A DNA stretch of 37,439 nucleotides, taken from Kitasatospora cheerisanensis KCTC 2395 (GTDB lineage: Bacteria; Actinomycetota; Actinomycetes; Streptomycetales; Streptomycetaceae). Shown piece by piece: positions 7,786 through 17,218 of the stretch. How positions within the stretch are numbered: the stretch's first letter is position 1; every line of letters starts with the position of its first letter. The position numbers and the translations under genes were made by a program. Under the pieces are notes generated by a model. It worked only from the letters and a program-made list of their open reading frames with translations. It had not been told where the DNA came from and searched no databases. The DNA lies in contig NZ_KK853997.1 of the NCBI RefSeq assembly GCF_000696185.1, positions 6,344,359 to 6,381,797 of the forward strand. Reading direction: 5' to 3'.

Positions 7786-10379
7786 TCAGAACTGGGTGGC
7801 GACGGTGACGTTGCTGAAGTCGGTGGCGGCGTACAGGCTCAGGTAGCGGTAGCCGGCCGACGGGTTGGTGACGGTGATGGACTGGGTGGTGCTGCCCGGC
7901 GTGGTCGAGGAGGCGGTGAACGCGCTCGGCGAGGCCCAGGTGGAGTCGTTGTAGTACAGGTACGCGGTGCCGGTGCCGCCGCTGGTGGTGATCTTCAGGG
8001 TGCTGGTGCCGGCGGGCAGGTACACGTACAGGTAGTCGACGTTGCCGGCGGTGCGGGTGCGGCCGGTGCGCTGGCAGTTCTGGCCCATCGCGTCGGCGCG
8101 CTGGTCGGTGCAGGTCGGCAGGGTGGTGCCGCCGCCGCTGCCGGTGGCGACGGTCACGCCGGCCGGGGTCGAGGTGGAGCGGCCGGTGGAGTCGGTGACG
8201 GTCAGCGCGACGGTGTAGGTGCCGGCCTTCGCGTAGGTGTGCGAGGGGTTGCGCTCGTCGGAGGAGCTGCCGTCGCCGAAGGTCCAGTGCCAGGAGACCA
8301 GCTGCGCGGGCGAGTTGGTGACCACCGAGCGGTCGGTGAGGGTCACCGTGGCACCGTTCACCGACTGGTCGAACAGCGCGGTCGGGCCGGTGGCGAAGCA
8401 GGCGCCGGCCGCGCAGCCGGTCAGCCAGGCGTCGAAGTCGGCGTCGTAGGAGGTGCCGAGGCTGTTGTAGACCGCGTACCCGCCCTGGTAGTCACCGGTG
8501 CGGAAGTGGCCGAGCATGGCCGTGACGTCCGCCGGGTGCTTCTCCATCATGTACCGCACGGCCAGGTAGCCCCACGGGTAGACCCGGGTGGAGTCCGAGT
8601 TCAGGTAGGTGTTCTGGAAGATGGTGCTCAACTTGTAGGTGTGCTTGGCGGCTTCGGCCATCGCCTGGGTGTCCGTCACCCCGCGGTAGGCGTAAGACTC
8701 GTACTCGGCGACGCCCTCGATCCACCAGATGTCCGGGACGGACGTCTCGGTGGTGAAGTTGCCCTTCATGTCGTAGATGTTGTCCAGGTAGTGCGTGTAC
8801 TCGTGGTTGAGGTTCCACACGTTGCCCGGGAAGTCGTCGTTCCACGACTTCTGGTACATGATCGACACCGGCTTGTTGGCCGGGTCGGTCGGGTCCATCA
8901 GGGTCACGCCGCCGTTGTCGGTGGAGTTGTTCCAGATCGCCCACGAGTAGGTCTGGTAGTCGGCGGCGCTGGCGAACACCGGCAGGTCAAGGGTGGTGCC
9001 GAACTGGCCCGGGATCGGCCCGTTGTCCTTCACCAGGTTGTGGAAGAACGCGTCCTCGCCGCGCAGGCTCTCGCACACCGGCTGGAGCTGGGCCACCGTC
9101 AGCGCCTGGGCGCGCAGCGTCTTGTTGTCGCAGACCAGGACGTTCGGCAGCACCGCGGTGATCAGCTTGTTCGGCAGGTCGCAGATGCCGAAGGTCGAGC
9201 ACTGGCCGCTGTTGAACTCGTTGGACTGGAACGCCACGTGCACGTACAGCGGGCCGCCCGCGCCGACGATCGGGGTGGAGTCGAGGATCTGCTTGACCAA
9301 CGGCCGGGTGGCGGCCTCCACGGTCGCGCTGTCGCCGGACATCCGGGCCAGGTCGTTGCCCGCGTTGACCTCCAGGAAGGAGTTGGCGGTGCCCAGCAGG
9401 TCCTTGTGGTTCAGCGTGAAGGTGCCGAGCGTGCTGATCAGGCTGGTGTCGGCGTTCAGCGCGTTCACGAAGTCGGTGTTCCAGTTGCCGCGCCACAGCG
9501 GCGCGAACAGCACCGCGTTGACGGCGTTCACCATCTTCGGGAAGGCGTTGTAGCCGTTGTTGTAGCCGTTCAGCACCTGCTTGTACGTGTTCAGGTAGCT
9601 CGCCTGCACGTTGGCGCTGTCGGTGAGCACCAGGACGTCGTACAGCACGACGCCGTTGGCGTCCGAGACGTCCTTCCAGTGCTGGCCCGCGAAGAACGCG
9701 TCCAGGCCCGCCCTGGTGGCCGTCGTCAGCGCGCTGCCGTAACTGCCCACCGCGCCCGCGTTGTAGGACTGGACGTAGTAGCCGGCCCGCAGGAACTGCA
9801 CCAGCTGCAGGATGTTGGAGCCGTTGGTGCCGTCGTAGGTCGCCGCCAGGTCCTTGAAGGCGTTGGCGACGGTCAGCATGTTCGCCTGCTTGAAGATCGC
9901 CCCCGCGTCGCTGCCCGTCACGTTGTACAGCGTGCCGATGCAGGTGGTGGTCGATCCCTTGACGTACGCCACCAGGTCGGCGCCGGAGCGGCTGCCGAAG
10001 TCGGCCGCGGTGCAGGTCTGGGCGGCCAGCGTGCCCCTGAGGGCCTGCTGCTTCGCGTGCGACTCGGCGGGGCGGGGCGTGGTCTGGACGGTGGTCCCGG
10101 CGGGCTGGCCCATCACCACCTGGCCGAGCAGGGCCGGGGCAGCGGGGCCGAGACCGGGGCGGGGGAGTCCGGCTGCGCCGCCGCGACGATCGGGCCGAGC
10201 GGCTTCGGGACGGCGCCGCCCGGGGCGCTCCGGTCGCCCACCGGGGAGGTGAGCGGGGCGGCGGGCTTCGCCGGCCCGGCGGTGGCCGCGAAGGCCTGGG
10301 CAGGCAGCAGGGTGGCCGCCGTGGCGCAACCGGCCAGCAGGCCGGCCGTCAGCGCGGGGAGGGGTATGCGCACGCGCAC
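7786..10379 (-). pseudogene. Secreted collagenase, peptidase family M9, with PKD and PPC-like domains; one-base frame break
   Basis: Restored length is 864 aa. The start is GTG at 10379 with AGGAG five bases upstream. The signal peptide (RIPLPALTAGLLAGCATAATLLPAQAFA) lies in one frame and the rest in another; adding one base in the G-rich tract about 10131-10165 (for example the G-run at 10136-10139) joins them. Otherwise the signal frame stops at 10113. The mature part has an M9-type N-terminal helical region, the zinc motif HEYTH at about residue 526 and a downstream EGVAEYESY supplying the third ligand (gluzincin pattern). A PKD domain follows (WHWTFGDGSSSDERNPSHTYAKAGTYTVALTV in pieces), then a C-terminal PPC-like beta domain (VDYLYVYLPAG...LKITTSGGTGTAYLYY). 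It is expected to be exported to degrade collagen-like protein. LysR-1 is 188 bases upstream on the same strand. Confidence 0.85.
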
Positions 10380-10482
10380 TGCTTCTCCTGTGGGGGCTGG
10401 GGAGGGGGTGGGGAGGCGTGGGGCCCGGGGGATCGAACGAGGTCCGGGCGCATGCATCGTGGCACCGGATCGGGCGGCAGAA

Positions 10483-10507
10483 CAATGTCACAGGTCATAT
10501 GACATTG
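10483..10507. promoter_or_regulatory. Inverted repeat CAATGTCA-N9-TGACATTG upstream of the collagenase
   Basis: Perfect 8-bp arms at 10483-10490 and 10500-10507. Nested inside is a second perfect palindrome, GTCATATGAC at 10494-10503. It stands out as an AT-richer island about 104-128 bases upstream of the collagenase start, the right place for an operator. The bound protein is unknown; the neighbouring LysR is one candidate. Confidence 0.55.
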
Positions 10508-10567
10508 CCTTGCGAGGCATAACACGGGAGGGGAATTCTTGGTGCCGGTGCGCCGCCCCGCGGCCCG

Positions 10568-11485
10568 TCAGGTGCGCGGCGGACGGAAGGTGCGGCCGGC
10601 CCAGCTGTGCAAGTGCGGTGCCTCGGCGGCCAGTTCACGGTAGGCCGCGGTCGCCGCACCGAACAGGGTGTCCGCGAGGCCCGGCCCCAGAGCGGCCCGC
10701 CGCCACAGCAGCACGTACCGCAGCCACAGCGGCGCGCCCAGCAGCGGCTTGAGCAGCACCCCCGCCGTGGGCGGCGTGCTCGCCGGGACCAGCGCCGCGC
10801 CCAGCCCCGCCGCCACCAGGTCGAGCACCTCCCGCCGCCCCTGCGGCAGTTGATGGACCGTGGCCGGGGCGAACGCCGCCGACTCGCAGGCCGCCCGGAA
10901 CGCCTTCCGGTCGGCGACGGGCAGCAGCCAGGTCTCCGCCGCCAGATCGGCGAGGGCCGGCTCGGCGTGGTGGCGCAGCGGGTGGGCGGCGGGGAGCGCG
11001 ACGAACAGCGGCTCGGTGGCGATCACCCGCGCCGCGAGGGCCGGGGTGGGGCGCAGGCCGGAACTCGGGTGGTCCAGGGCCAGCGCGAGATCGAACGGCT
11101 CGTCCGGGGCGGCCGGAAGCGAGAACCGCAGCTCCGGGCGGAGCTGCCGGGCCCGGGCCAGCGTGCCGGGCAGCAGTGCCGGGCAGTCGGCGGCCAGCCG
11201 GAGTTCCCGGTGCGGGCGCTCGCCGCAGGCGGGAACGGAGTGGCCGAGGCGGTCGACCCGGGCGAGCACCTCGCGGGCGGCGGCGAGGACCTCCGCCCCG
11301 AAGGTCGTCGGCACGACGCCGGCCGCCGTCCGCTCGAACACGACCGCGCCCAGATGCCGTTCGATCCTGCGCAGCTGGGTGCTCGTCGCGGGCTGGGACG
11401 CCCCGATGGCCGCTGCCGCGCGGCCCACGCTGCCGGTGTCCGCGATCGCGCACAGCACCCGCAGATGCCGCAGCTCCAACTCCAT
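10568..11485 (-). CDS. LysR family transcriptional regulator
   Basis: 305 aa, ATG at 11485 with AGGAAGG about 8 bases upstream; an earlier GTG-type extension is possible but reads as low-complexity. The N-terminal winged helix is clear (LELRHLRVLCAIADTGSVGRAA, then IGASQPATSTQLRRIERHLGAVVF at about 27-50, FERTAAGVVPTTFG). The remainder is the substrate-binding fold (LRLAADCPALLPGTLARAR...FDLALALDHP...LVAAGLGAALVPAS). The effector is unknown. It is followed on the same strand by the collagenase gene, which it may regulate, although LysR targets are more often divergent. Here the upstream neighbour is the 3' end of TetR-2. Confidence 0.88.
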   Translation of the reverse strand: MELELRHLRVLCAIADTGSVGRAAAAIGASQPATSTQLRRIERHLGAVVFERTAAGVVPTTFGAEVLAAAREVLARVDRLGHSVPACGERPHRELRLAADCPALLPGTLARARQLRPELRFSLPAAPDEPFDLALALDHPSSGLRPTPALAARVIATEPLFVALPAAHPLRHHAEPALADLAAETWLLPVADRKAFRAACESAAFAPATVHQLPQGRREVLDLVAAGLGAALVPASTPPTAGVLLKPLLGAPLWLRYVLLWRRAALGPGLADTLFGAATAAYRELAAEAPHLHSWAGRTFRPPRT

Positions 11486-11841
11486 GCCCCCGGCCCTTCC
11501 TCGCGTGCGGGCCGCCACGGGCACGCCGTCGGCAGGGGCGTGGGGCTGGCGGTGTAATTTCACACGCAACATGTCAGATGGTGCGGCTCACCTTCGCTTC
11601 CCGACACAGCCACGTCAAGTCCCGCAACCCGGCGGCACGGCGAGGTCGGGGGAGTGCCGCCACGAACCCCGCTGCGCGGAGCGGGCGTTGGAGGCGCAGG
11701 AGGTGCGGGAGAAAGAACGCGCAGCGGGCGAGGGGTGCGGGGCCGGTGCGACGGGGGCGCACCCGGGTGGTGTCGGGAGTCCCGCCGCGCGGGGTGTGGG
11801 TCGGGGAGCGGCGCCCGCCGCCGCCTCCGTCCGCTGGGCCG
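11486..11841. other. Intergenic region between LysR-1 and TetR-2
   Basis: 356 bases with no supported gene. The part nearest LysR-1 (about 11551-11575) is AT-richer and contains GTGTAATTTCACAC, a short inverted repeat that may belong to the LysR promoter. The rest, downstream of the restored TetR-2 stop, reads as Pro/Arg/Gly-rich in every frame, without coding character. Confidence 0.5.
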
Positions 11842-12431
11842 TCAGGGGTGTTGCGGGCAGCGGCAGAGCCGGTCGAAGGCGGTGGTGGCGGTGGCGGTGA
11901 GGTCGTGGGGGAGGGGGTGCGGCGGGTGGCCGGCGAGGAGGTGGTGGCGGAGGGCGCGGTGGGCGGCGCGGTGGGTGGCGGTGAGGGCCGCGGCGAGGTA
12001 GGGGGTGGCGGGGACGGCGGGAGGGCGGCGGCGAGGGCGGTCTCGGCGTGTTCGGCGATCTCGCGTTCGCGGGCGCGCAGCGCGGGGCTGGCCTCGACGG
12101 CGCGGAAGAAGGCGGCGTCGCCGGGGATCCGGCCGCCTTCGAGGGCGGTGCGCAGGTCGTCGCGGATCGCGGCCACGGGGCAGGTGCCGGGCGGGCGTTC
12201 GCGGACCACGGTGGCCAGGTGCTGTTCCACCTCGGCCTGCCGGTCGAAGAACAGGTCCTCCTTGGTGGCGAAGTAGTTGAAGACCGTGTTGGTGGAGACG
12301 TTCGCGTGCCGGGCCACCTCGGCGACGGTGACCCGGTCGAAGCCGCGGTCGAGGAACAGCGGCAGGGCGGCGTCCGCGATGGCGGTCCGGGTCTGCTGCT
12401 TCTTGGTCTCACGAAGGCCCATGGGCTCCAT
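11842..12431 (-). pseudogene. TetR family regulator, one-base frame break
   Basis: ATG at 12431 with GGAG about 10 bases upstream; a second ATG at 12422 is the alternative. The helix-turn-helix is intact (VTVAEVARHANVSTNTVFNYF at about residues 34-54, followed by FATKEDLFFDR). The frame is normal through AETALAAAL and then becomes Pro-rich. Adding one C to the coding-strand CTCCC (plus-strand G-run 12019-12021) gives a convincing TetR C-terminus (ATPYLAAALTATHRAAHRAL, then HHLLAGHPPHPLPHDL and AFDRLCRCPQHP) and a stop at 11842, 196 aa in all. As written, the frame runs on to 11574. It is divergent from the second glycosidase-like gene, with a palindrome at 12470-12484 between them. Confidence 0.72.
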
Positions 12432-12469
12432 GCTAGGGAACTCCGCCGAATGGTAGGGTCACTGAAAAA

Positions 12470-12484
12470 TTGGTGTGACACCAA
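12470..12484. promoter_or_regulatory. Palindrome TTGGTGT-G-ACACCAA, candidate TetR-2 operator
   Basis: Perfect 7-bp arms around one base. It lies 39 bases upstream of the TetR-2 start and 23 bases upstream of the glycosidase-like GTG start, so a bound dimer could block both genes. The surrounding 75 bases are AT-richer than the genes, as expected of a promoter. Confidence 0.6.
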
Positions 12485-12506
12485 GAATATCCAGCCAGGG
12501 GGCGAA

Positions 12507-13502
12507 GTGGACGACGGACGGCGGCAGTTCAGGTTCGGCATCTACCCGGGGGCGTTGCTCGGCGACGAGCGCGGCATCCTGCACCCGGTCCGCCCTGACG
12601 ATCCGCGGGCGGTGGCCGAGGCGCTGGACGAACTCCAGGGCGCGGAGGGCGAGTTCCTGGTCCGGGTGTACCGGTCCTTCGCGGCCACGGTGGCCGCGCC
12701 GGCCCAGACCCCGGACGGCTGGGAGGCGTACCTGGGGCGGCCGGGCCGGAAGGTCGACCTGGTGCTGCAGTTCCGCGAGCCGACCGGCGGCCGGGACGGC
12801 TGGGAGTCGTTCGTGCGCGGGCAGGTGCGCGAACTCGGGGCTCGGCTCGGCTCGGTGCAGATCTGCGAGGAGCCCAACGCCGACCTGCCGGTGCTGGACG
12901 GCAGCATCCCCGGGGTGCGGGAGGCGCTGGTGGCGGGCGTGGTCGCGGCCAAGGAGGAGGTGCGGGCACTCGGCCTGTCCGCCGCCGTCGGCTTCAACGC
13001 GGTGCCGACCTTCGGCCCGGACGCGCCGTTCTGGGACGCGCTCGGCGAACTCGCCGACCGGCGCTTCCTGGACGCGCTGGACTACGTCGGGCTGGACTTC
13101 TTCCCGGACGTGTTCCGCCCCGTCCCGGCGGAGCGGCTGGCGGAGGCGACGGCCTGGGTGCTGCACGGCTTCCGGCACGGCGACCTGCCGAGGGCGGGCA
13201 TCGGGGCCGGGGTGCCGATCCGGATCACCGAGAACGGCTGGCCGACCGGTCCCGGGCGGACCGAGCAGGCGCAGGCCCGGGCGTTGGAGGCGGTGGTCCG
13301 GGCGGTCGCCGGGCAGGCGGCGGCGCTGAACATCGAGGGGTACACGCTGTTCGCGCTGCGGGACGCGGACAGCCGCGGCGCCTCCCTGTTCCACGGCTTC
13401 GGCCTGCTGCGCGACGACCACACCCGCAAGCCCGCGTTCGAGACGTACCGCGGCCTGATCGCCGAACTCGGGCCCCGGCTGCGGGCGGGCTCCGGGAGCT
13501 GA
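12507..13502 (+). CDS. Glycoside-hydrolase-like TIM-barrel protein (GH clan A type)
   Basis: 331 aa, GTG start with AGGGGG upstream (spacing about 4-5); starts MDDGRRQFRFGIYPGALLG. Two acidic motifs match the clan GH-A catalytic pair: VQICEEPNAD with Glu122 (NEP-like acid/base) and IRITENGWPTG with Glu242 (nucleophile, TENG-like). LDYVGLDFFPDVF and NIEGYTLFALRD fit other barrel strands. There is no signal peptide, so it probably acts in the cytoplasm. The substrate is unknown. It is divergent from TetR-2 with a palindromic site between. It is only distantly similar in layout to the glycosidase-like gene at 4624-5661. Confidence 0.75.
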   Translation: MDDGRRQFRFGIYPGALLGDERGILHPVRPDDPRAVAEALDELQGAEGEFLVRVYRSFAATVAAPAQTPDGWEAYLGRPGRKVDLVLQFREPTGGRDGWESFVRGQVRELGARLGSVQICEEPNADLPVLDGSIPGVREALVAGVVAAKEEVRALGLSAAVGFNAVPTFGPDAPFWDALGELADRRFLDALDYVGLDFFPDVFRPVPAERLAEATAWVLHGFRHGDLPRAGIGAGVPIRITENGWPTGPGRTEQAQARALEAVVRAVAGQAAALNIEGYTLFALRDADSRGASLFHGFGLLRDDHTRKPAFETYRGLIAELGPRLRAGSGS

Positions 13503-13997
13503 CCGGTCGACAGTTGAGTGGACGTCAGGGAACGTCCGGGAGAACGGCGGCCCCGATCGTTCCGGGCGATTCCTGGACGGTTCGGGGCGATTCCGACCGT
13601 TCAGGCCCGGTTCCCGCGAAGTTCTGACAAGGTCAATTCTCCGAGCGGCGAGGGGAGCGCTAGACTCCGAACGGCTCGGCCGGCGGCCCTGACGGATGGT
13701 TCGCGGGCCGGTTCGGCACCGGTCGGGGCTTCAGTTCCGGTGCTGGACCGGGCAGTTCGCGCGAGCCCGGTCGGTCGTACGGTGAAAAGCCGTCGAGCAG
13801 CGGGGCGTTGAGCCATCGGGTTGCTCATCTCGCCCGACCGGTACGGATGTTGGGACACCGCGGTGGTGCCGTGCGGGCGCCGGACCGCCATAGCGGCTTT
13901 TCCGGCCGTTATACGGTGATACTAAGATCCATCCGTCAGAGTCCTTATCAGATTCGACCAGTTCTGAACGACTGGCCTCGTCTCCAAGGAGAATGCC
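13503..13997. other. Leader region of the conservon operon
   Basis: 495 non-coding bases before the conservon kinase. No ORF here has coding character. The last 100 bases are AT-richer, with TATAC and TAAGAT (13923-13928) as possible -10 elements but no convincing -35 at the right distance. A perfect 10-bp palindrome CACCGCGGTG lies at 13856-13865, and AAGGAG at 13986-13991 is the ribosome binding site of the operon. The length suggests transcriptional control elements rather than a missing gene. Confidence 0.5.
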
Positions 13998-16784
13998 CTG
14001 CGCACGCGCGCGTCTCGGCGGATCATCACGGGCCGGCTGTCGCTCCGGGCGACCCTGCTCGTGCTGGCGATCGTCCCTGGAGTGGCACTGGCCGCCCTGT
14101 GGGCGGTCACCAGCGGACAGCTCCTCTTCGACTTCCAGCGCCAGGCCGCCCAGGGCCTGCTCGCGCAGGAGGCCGGCCAGCCGTCCAACATCGTCTACTA
14201 CAACCTGCAGGAGGAGCGGCGCCTGAGCGCCGACGTCCTCGCCTCGCACGCCGGCGTCACCGACGCGCTGCGCACCCAGCGCGCGAAGACCGACGCGGCC
14301 GTGCAGACCTTCCAGAAGCTGTCCGGCGTGGCCGCCGACAGCGCTCCGGGCGAGGTCCGCGACGCCGTCCGGGAAGCCCGGGCGGCGATCAACCAGCTGC
14401 CCGCGCAGCGCGCCCTGGTGGACAGCGGCGGCGACCAGCAGCAGGCCGCGGTGTACGGCTACTACACCGACCTGATCGCGGTCGACCTGCGCCTGTTCGC
14501 GGCACTCAGCCACGTCGACAACGGCAGGATGACCACCATCTCGCAGCCGCTCGTCGACCTGTTCTGGGGCAAGGAGATGATCTCCCGCACCGACGCGCTG
14601 CTCGCCCGCGGCTGGCCCACCGGCTCGCTCTCCGTCGAGGAGTACCAGCAGGTCCGGCAGTCCGTCAACGAACAGGACTTCCAGTTCGGGACGAAGGTCG
14701 CGCCCAACCTGCCCGCCGACCAGGCCGCCATGTGGCAGCAGATCACCGCCTCCCAGGCCTGGCAGGCCAAGGCCCGCGCCGAGCAGGACCTGCTGAAGCC
14801 GGTCGCCGCGGACCGCGGCGGCCGGATCCCGCTGGCCACCGACAAGGACGCCTGGCGCCAGTCGATCGACGCGATCAACCCGCCGCTCGTCAACCTGATG
14901 GAGTTCCGCACCGCCGCGGTCGTCGAGGAGGGCAAGAGCAGCATCATCAGCCTCGCCCTCCGGCTGATCCTCACCAGCGTCGTCGGCCTGATCGCCGTCG
15001 TCGCGGTCGCCGTCTCCACCTGGCGCCTGACCCGCACCCTGCGCCGCCGCATCGGCTGGCTGCAGAAGCAGGCCGAGGACCTCCAGAACTCGCTGCCCGA
15101 GGTCGTCGAACGGCTCGGCAGCGGCGAGCAGATCGACGTCGAGGAGCAGGCCCGCGCCATCGAGCGCGACCCGTGGGCCCGCACCGAGGACGAACTCGCC
15201 AAGCTCGGCGAGGCGTTCAACCTGGCCCGCACCAGCGCCCTGCAGGCCGCCGTCGCGCAGGCCGAGCAGCACCGCGCCTACGAGCGCCTGCTCCAGCGCA
15301 TCGCCCGCCGCACCCAGCTGCTGATCGGTCAGCAGCTGAAGAAGCTCGACGAGCTGGAGCGCAAGCACGAGGACCCCGAGATCCTCGACGGCCTCTTCGA
15401 CCTCGACCACCTCACCGCCCGCCTGCGCCGCTACGAGGAGAACCTCGTCATCCTGGCCGGCGGCACCCCGCACCGCCGCTGGCGCAAGCCCGTCCCGCTG
15501 CTGGACGTGATGCGCGCCGCCCAGGGCGAGGTGCAGGACTACCGACGGGTCGTCATCGACCTGGACGGCAGCCCCTGGCTGTCCGAGCGCGCCGTCGGCC
15601 CGGTCGCCCACGTGCTCGCCGAGCTGATCGAGAACGCGCTCAGCTTCTCCCGCCCGCCGAACCCGGTCGAGGTCCGGGCCGGCCGGGTCAGCCGCGGCGT
15701 CGCCATCGAGGTCGAGGACCGCGGACTCGGCATGGACGACGAACAGATCGACGAGGCCAACCTGCTGATGACCCGTGCGCCCCGGGCCGACGTGCTCGCC
15801 CGCGGCGACGACATCCGCCTCGGCTTCTACGTGGTCGCCCGGCTCGCCGACCAGAACGGCCTGCGGATCGAGTTCCGCCAGTCCGCGTTCGGCGGCACCC
15901 GCGTCGTGGTGCTCGTCCCCGACGAGCTGATCGTCCCCGACCCGACGGCCCGCCCGACCCTGGTCGCCGCGCCGCCCACCGGCGGACTGCCCACCCGCAC
16001 CCGCGGCCAGGCACTGGCCGGCGTCACCGCGATCACCGCCACGACGCCCGAGCAGGACGCCGCCCTGCTGGAACTGCACGCCGCACCGGAGGACCTGACG
16101 TACCCGCAGGCCGAGGCGCCCTACCAGCCGGCCGACGCGGCCTACCCGCAGGTCGAGGCCCCGTACGCGGCCGGTGACCCGTTCCCGCAGCACGAGCTGT
16201 TCGGCGGGCGCACCGAGGAGCACGACGCGGCCGGGCACGAGCAGCCCTTCCCCGCCGCGCTGCCCGCCGCCGAGCAGCAGCCCGCCCCGTACGGCCTGCC
16301 GGCCGGCGAGCCCGCCCCGTACGGGCTGCCCGCGCCGTACCGGCCCGAACCGGCCGGCAACGACAACTGGGCGGAGCGGACCGGACAGTTCGAGCAGGCC
16401 TCGCCGTTCCCCGCCCCCGGCAGCTACCCCGCGCCCAACCCGGCGGCGCCCGCCCCGTACGTGCCGCTCACCCCGGCGCTGCCGGCCGCCGAGCCGCCAC
16501 TGCCGCGCCGCATCCGCCAGGCCAGCCTGGTCGACGAGCTGCGGATCGACCCGGCCAACGCGCCGGCCGCCCCCGCTCCGCCGCGCTGGGACGAGAACCC
16601 GCTGTTCCGACCGGCCCCCCGACGGGCCGGAGCAGCGGTCGGTGCGTTCCAGCGGCGGTCCAGAGAGGCGCGGGCCGGAGCCGACCGGCCGGCTGCGGAC
16701 ACCACACCGCAGCCCGGCGAGCGGCCCGAGCCCGGCGACAGCTGGAACACCCACACCATCCCGACGAGAGAAGACCGGTCATGA
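13998..16784 (+). CDS. cvnA: Conservon sensor histidine kinase with nitrate/nitrite-sensing domain (CvnA type)
   Basis: 928 aa if started at CTG 13998, which has AAGGAG six bases upstream and keeps the whole first membrane segment (LRATLLVLAIVPGVALAALW). The next GTG, at 14061, would cut that segment. ATG at 13993 is out of frame by one base and only 1 base from the Shine-Dalgarno. Residues about 45-305 are an extracytoplasmic NIT-like helical sensor domain and about 314-340 a second membrane helix, followed by HAMP-like and helical DHp-like parts (FDLDHLTARLRR near 470). The ATPase domain has an N-box (AELIENALSFSRPP near 540), a G1 box (EDRGLGMDDE near 573) and a terminal strand FGGTRVVVLVP. 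The last 280 residues are a disordered Pro/Ala/Tyr tail with PAPYGLP repeats. The stop overlaps the next gene by ATGA. Confidence 0.88.
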   Translation: MRTRASRRIITGRLSLRATLLVLAIVPGVALAALWAVTSGQLLFDFQRQAAQGLLAQEAGQPSNIVYYNLQEERRLSADVLASHAGVTDALRTQRAKTDAAVQTFQKLSGVAADSAPGEVRDAVREARAAINQLPAQRALVDSGGDQQQAAVYGYYTDLIAVDLRLFAALSHVDNGRMTTISQPLVDLFWGKEMISRTDALLARGWPTGSLSVEEYQQVRQSVNEQDFQFGTKVAPNLPADQAAMWQQITASQAWQAKARAEQDLLKPVAADRGGRIPLATDKDAWRQSIDAINPPLVNLMEFRTAAVVEEGKSSIISLALRLILTSVVGLIAVVAVAVSTWRLTRTLRRRIGWLQKQAEDLQNSLPEVVERLGSGEQIDVEEQARAIERDPWARTEDELAKLGEAFNLARTSALQAAVAQAEQHRAYERLLQRIARRTQLLIGQQLKKLDELERKHEDPEILDGLFDLDHLTARLRRYEENLVILAGGTPHRRWRKPVPLLDVMRAAQGEVQDYRRVVIDLDGSPWLSERAVGPVAHVLAELIENALSFSRPPNPVEVRAGRVSRGVAIEVEDRGLGMDDEQIDEANLLMTRAPRADVLARGDDIRLGFYVVARLADQNGLRIEFRQSAFGGTRVVVLVPDELIVPDPTARPTLVAAPPTGGLPTRTRGQALAGVTAITATTPEQDAALLELHAAPEDLTYPQAEAPYQPADAAYPQVEAPYAAGDPFPQHELFGGRTEEHDAAGHEQPFPAALPAAEQQPAPYGLPAGEPAPYGLPAPYRPEPAGNDNWAERTGQFEQASPFPAPGSYPAPNPAAPAPYVPLTPALPAAEPPLPRRIRQASLVDELRIDPANAPAAPAPPRWDENPLFRPAPRRAGAAVGAFQRRSREARAGADRPAADTTPQPGERPEPGDSWNTHTIPTREDRS

Positions 16785-17218
16785 CGCGCACAATCGCCAC
16801 CCACCAGGACCTCGATTGGCTGCTGGACGGCCTGGTGGACCAGGTGGCCGGGACGAGACTCGCGGTCCTGCTCTCCGACGACGGCCTGGTGGTCAGCCAC
16901 TCCCGCTCCATCGACCGCTCCGACGCCGAGCGGCTGGCCGCCGTCGCCACCGGCCAGCAGAGCCTGGCCCGCGGCGTCGGCCAGCTCTTCGCCGGCGGCC
17001 CCGTCCACCAGGTGATCGTCGAACTCGCCGACCTGTGGCTGTTCGTCATCTCCGCCGGCCAGGGCACCCACCTCGCCGTCGTCGCCTCCCAGGACGTCGA
17101 CGCCGAGGTCATGTCGCTGGCCATGCACAACCTCGTCCAGCAGGTCGGCCAGAAGCTCAGCACCCCGCAGCGCGGCGACTTCGACGCGTTCGGCGCCCGG
17201 GGCGGGCAGCGCGGGTGA
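16781..17218 (+). CDS. cvnB: Roadblock/LC7 domain protein (CvnB type)
   Basis: 145 aa, ATG overlapping the kinase stop (ATGA), so translation is coupled. The Roadblock/LC7 fold is seen as LDWLLDGLVDQVAGTRLAVLLSDDGLVVSHS near 10-40 (in pieces), GQLFAGGPVHQVIVELADLWLFVISA, and a final helix with MSLAMHNLVQQVGQ. In conservons this protein belongs to a membrane-associated complex with the kinase, DUF742 protein and GTPase, probably as a GTPase modulator. The kinase, its stop overlap and the following DUF742 and GTPase genes make the assignment firm. Confidence 0.92.
   Translation: MTRTIATHQDLDWLLDGLVDQVAGTRLAVLLSDDGLVVSHSRSIDRSDAERLAAVATGQQSLARGVGQLFAGGPVHQVIVELADLWLFVISAGQGTHLAVVASQDVDAEVMSLAMHNLVQQVGQKLSTPQRGDFDAFGARGGQRG

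Noticed and set aside
13731..16754. A 1007-residue open frame on the minus strand opposite the conservon kinase
   Set aside because: It is a shadow of the kinase in GC-rich DNA: Gly/Arg/Val-rich, no domain, and the plus-strand frame has full kinase motifs and proper gene overlaps.
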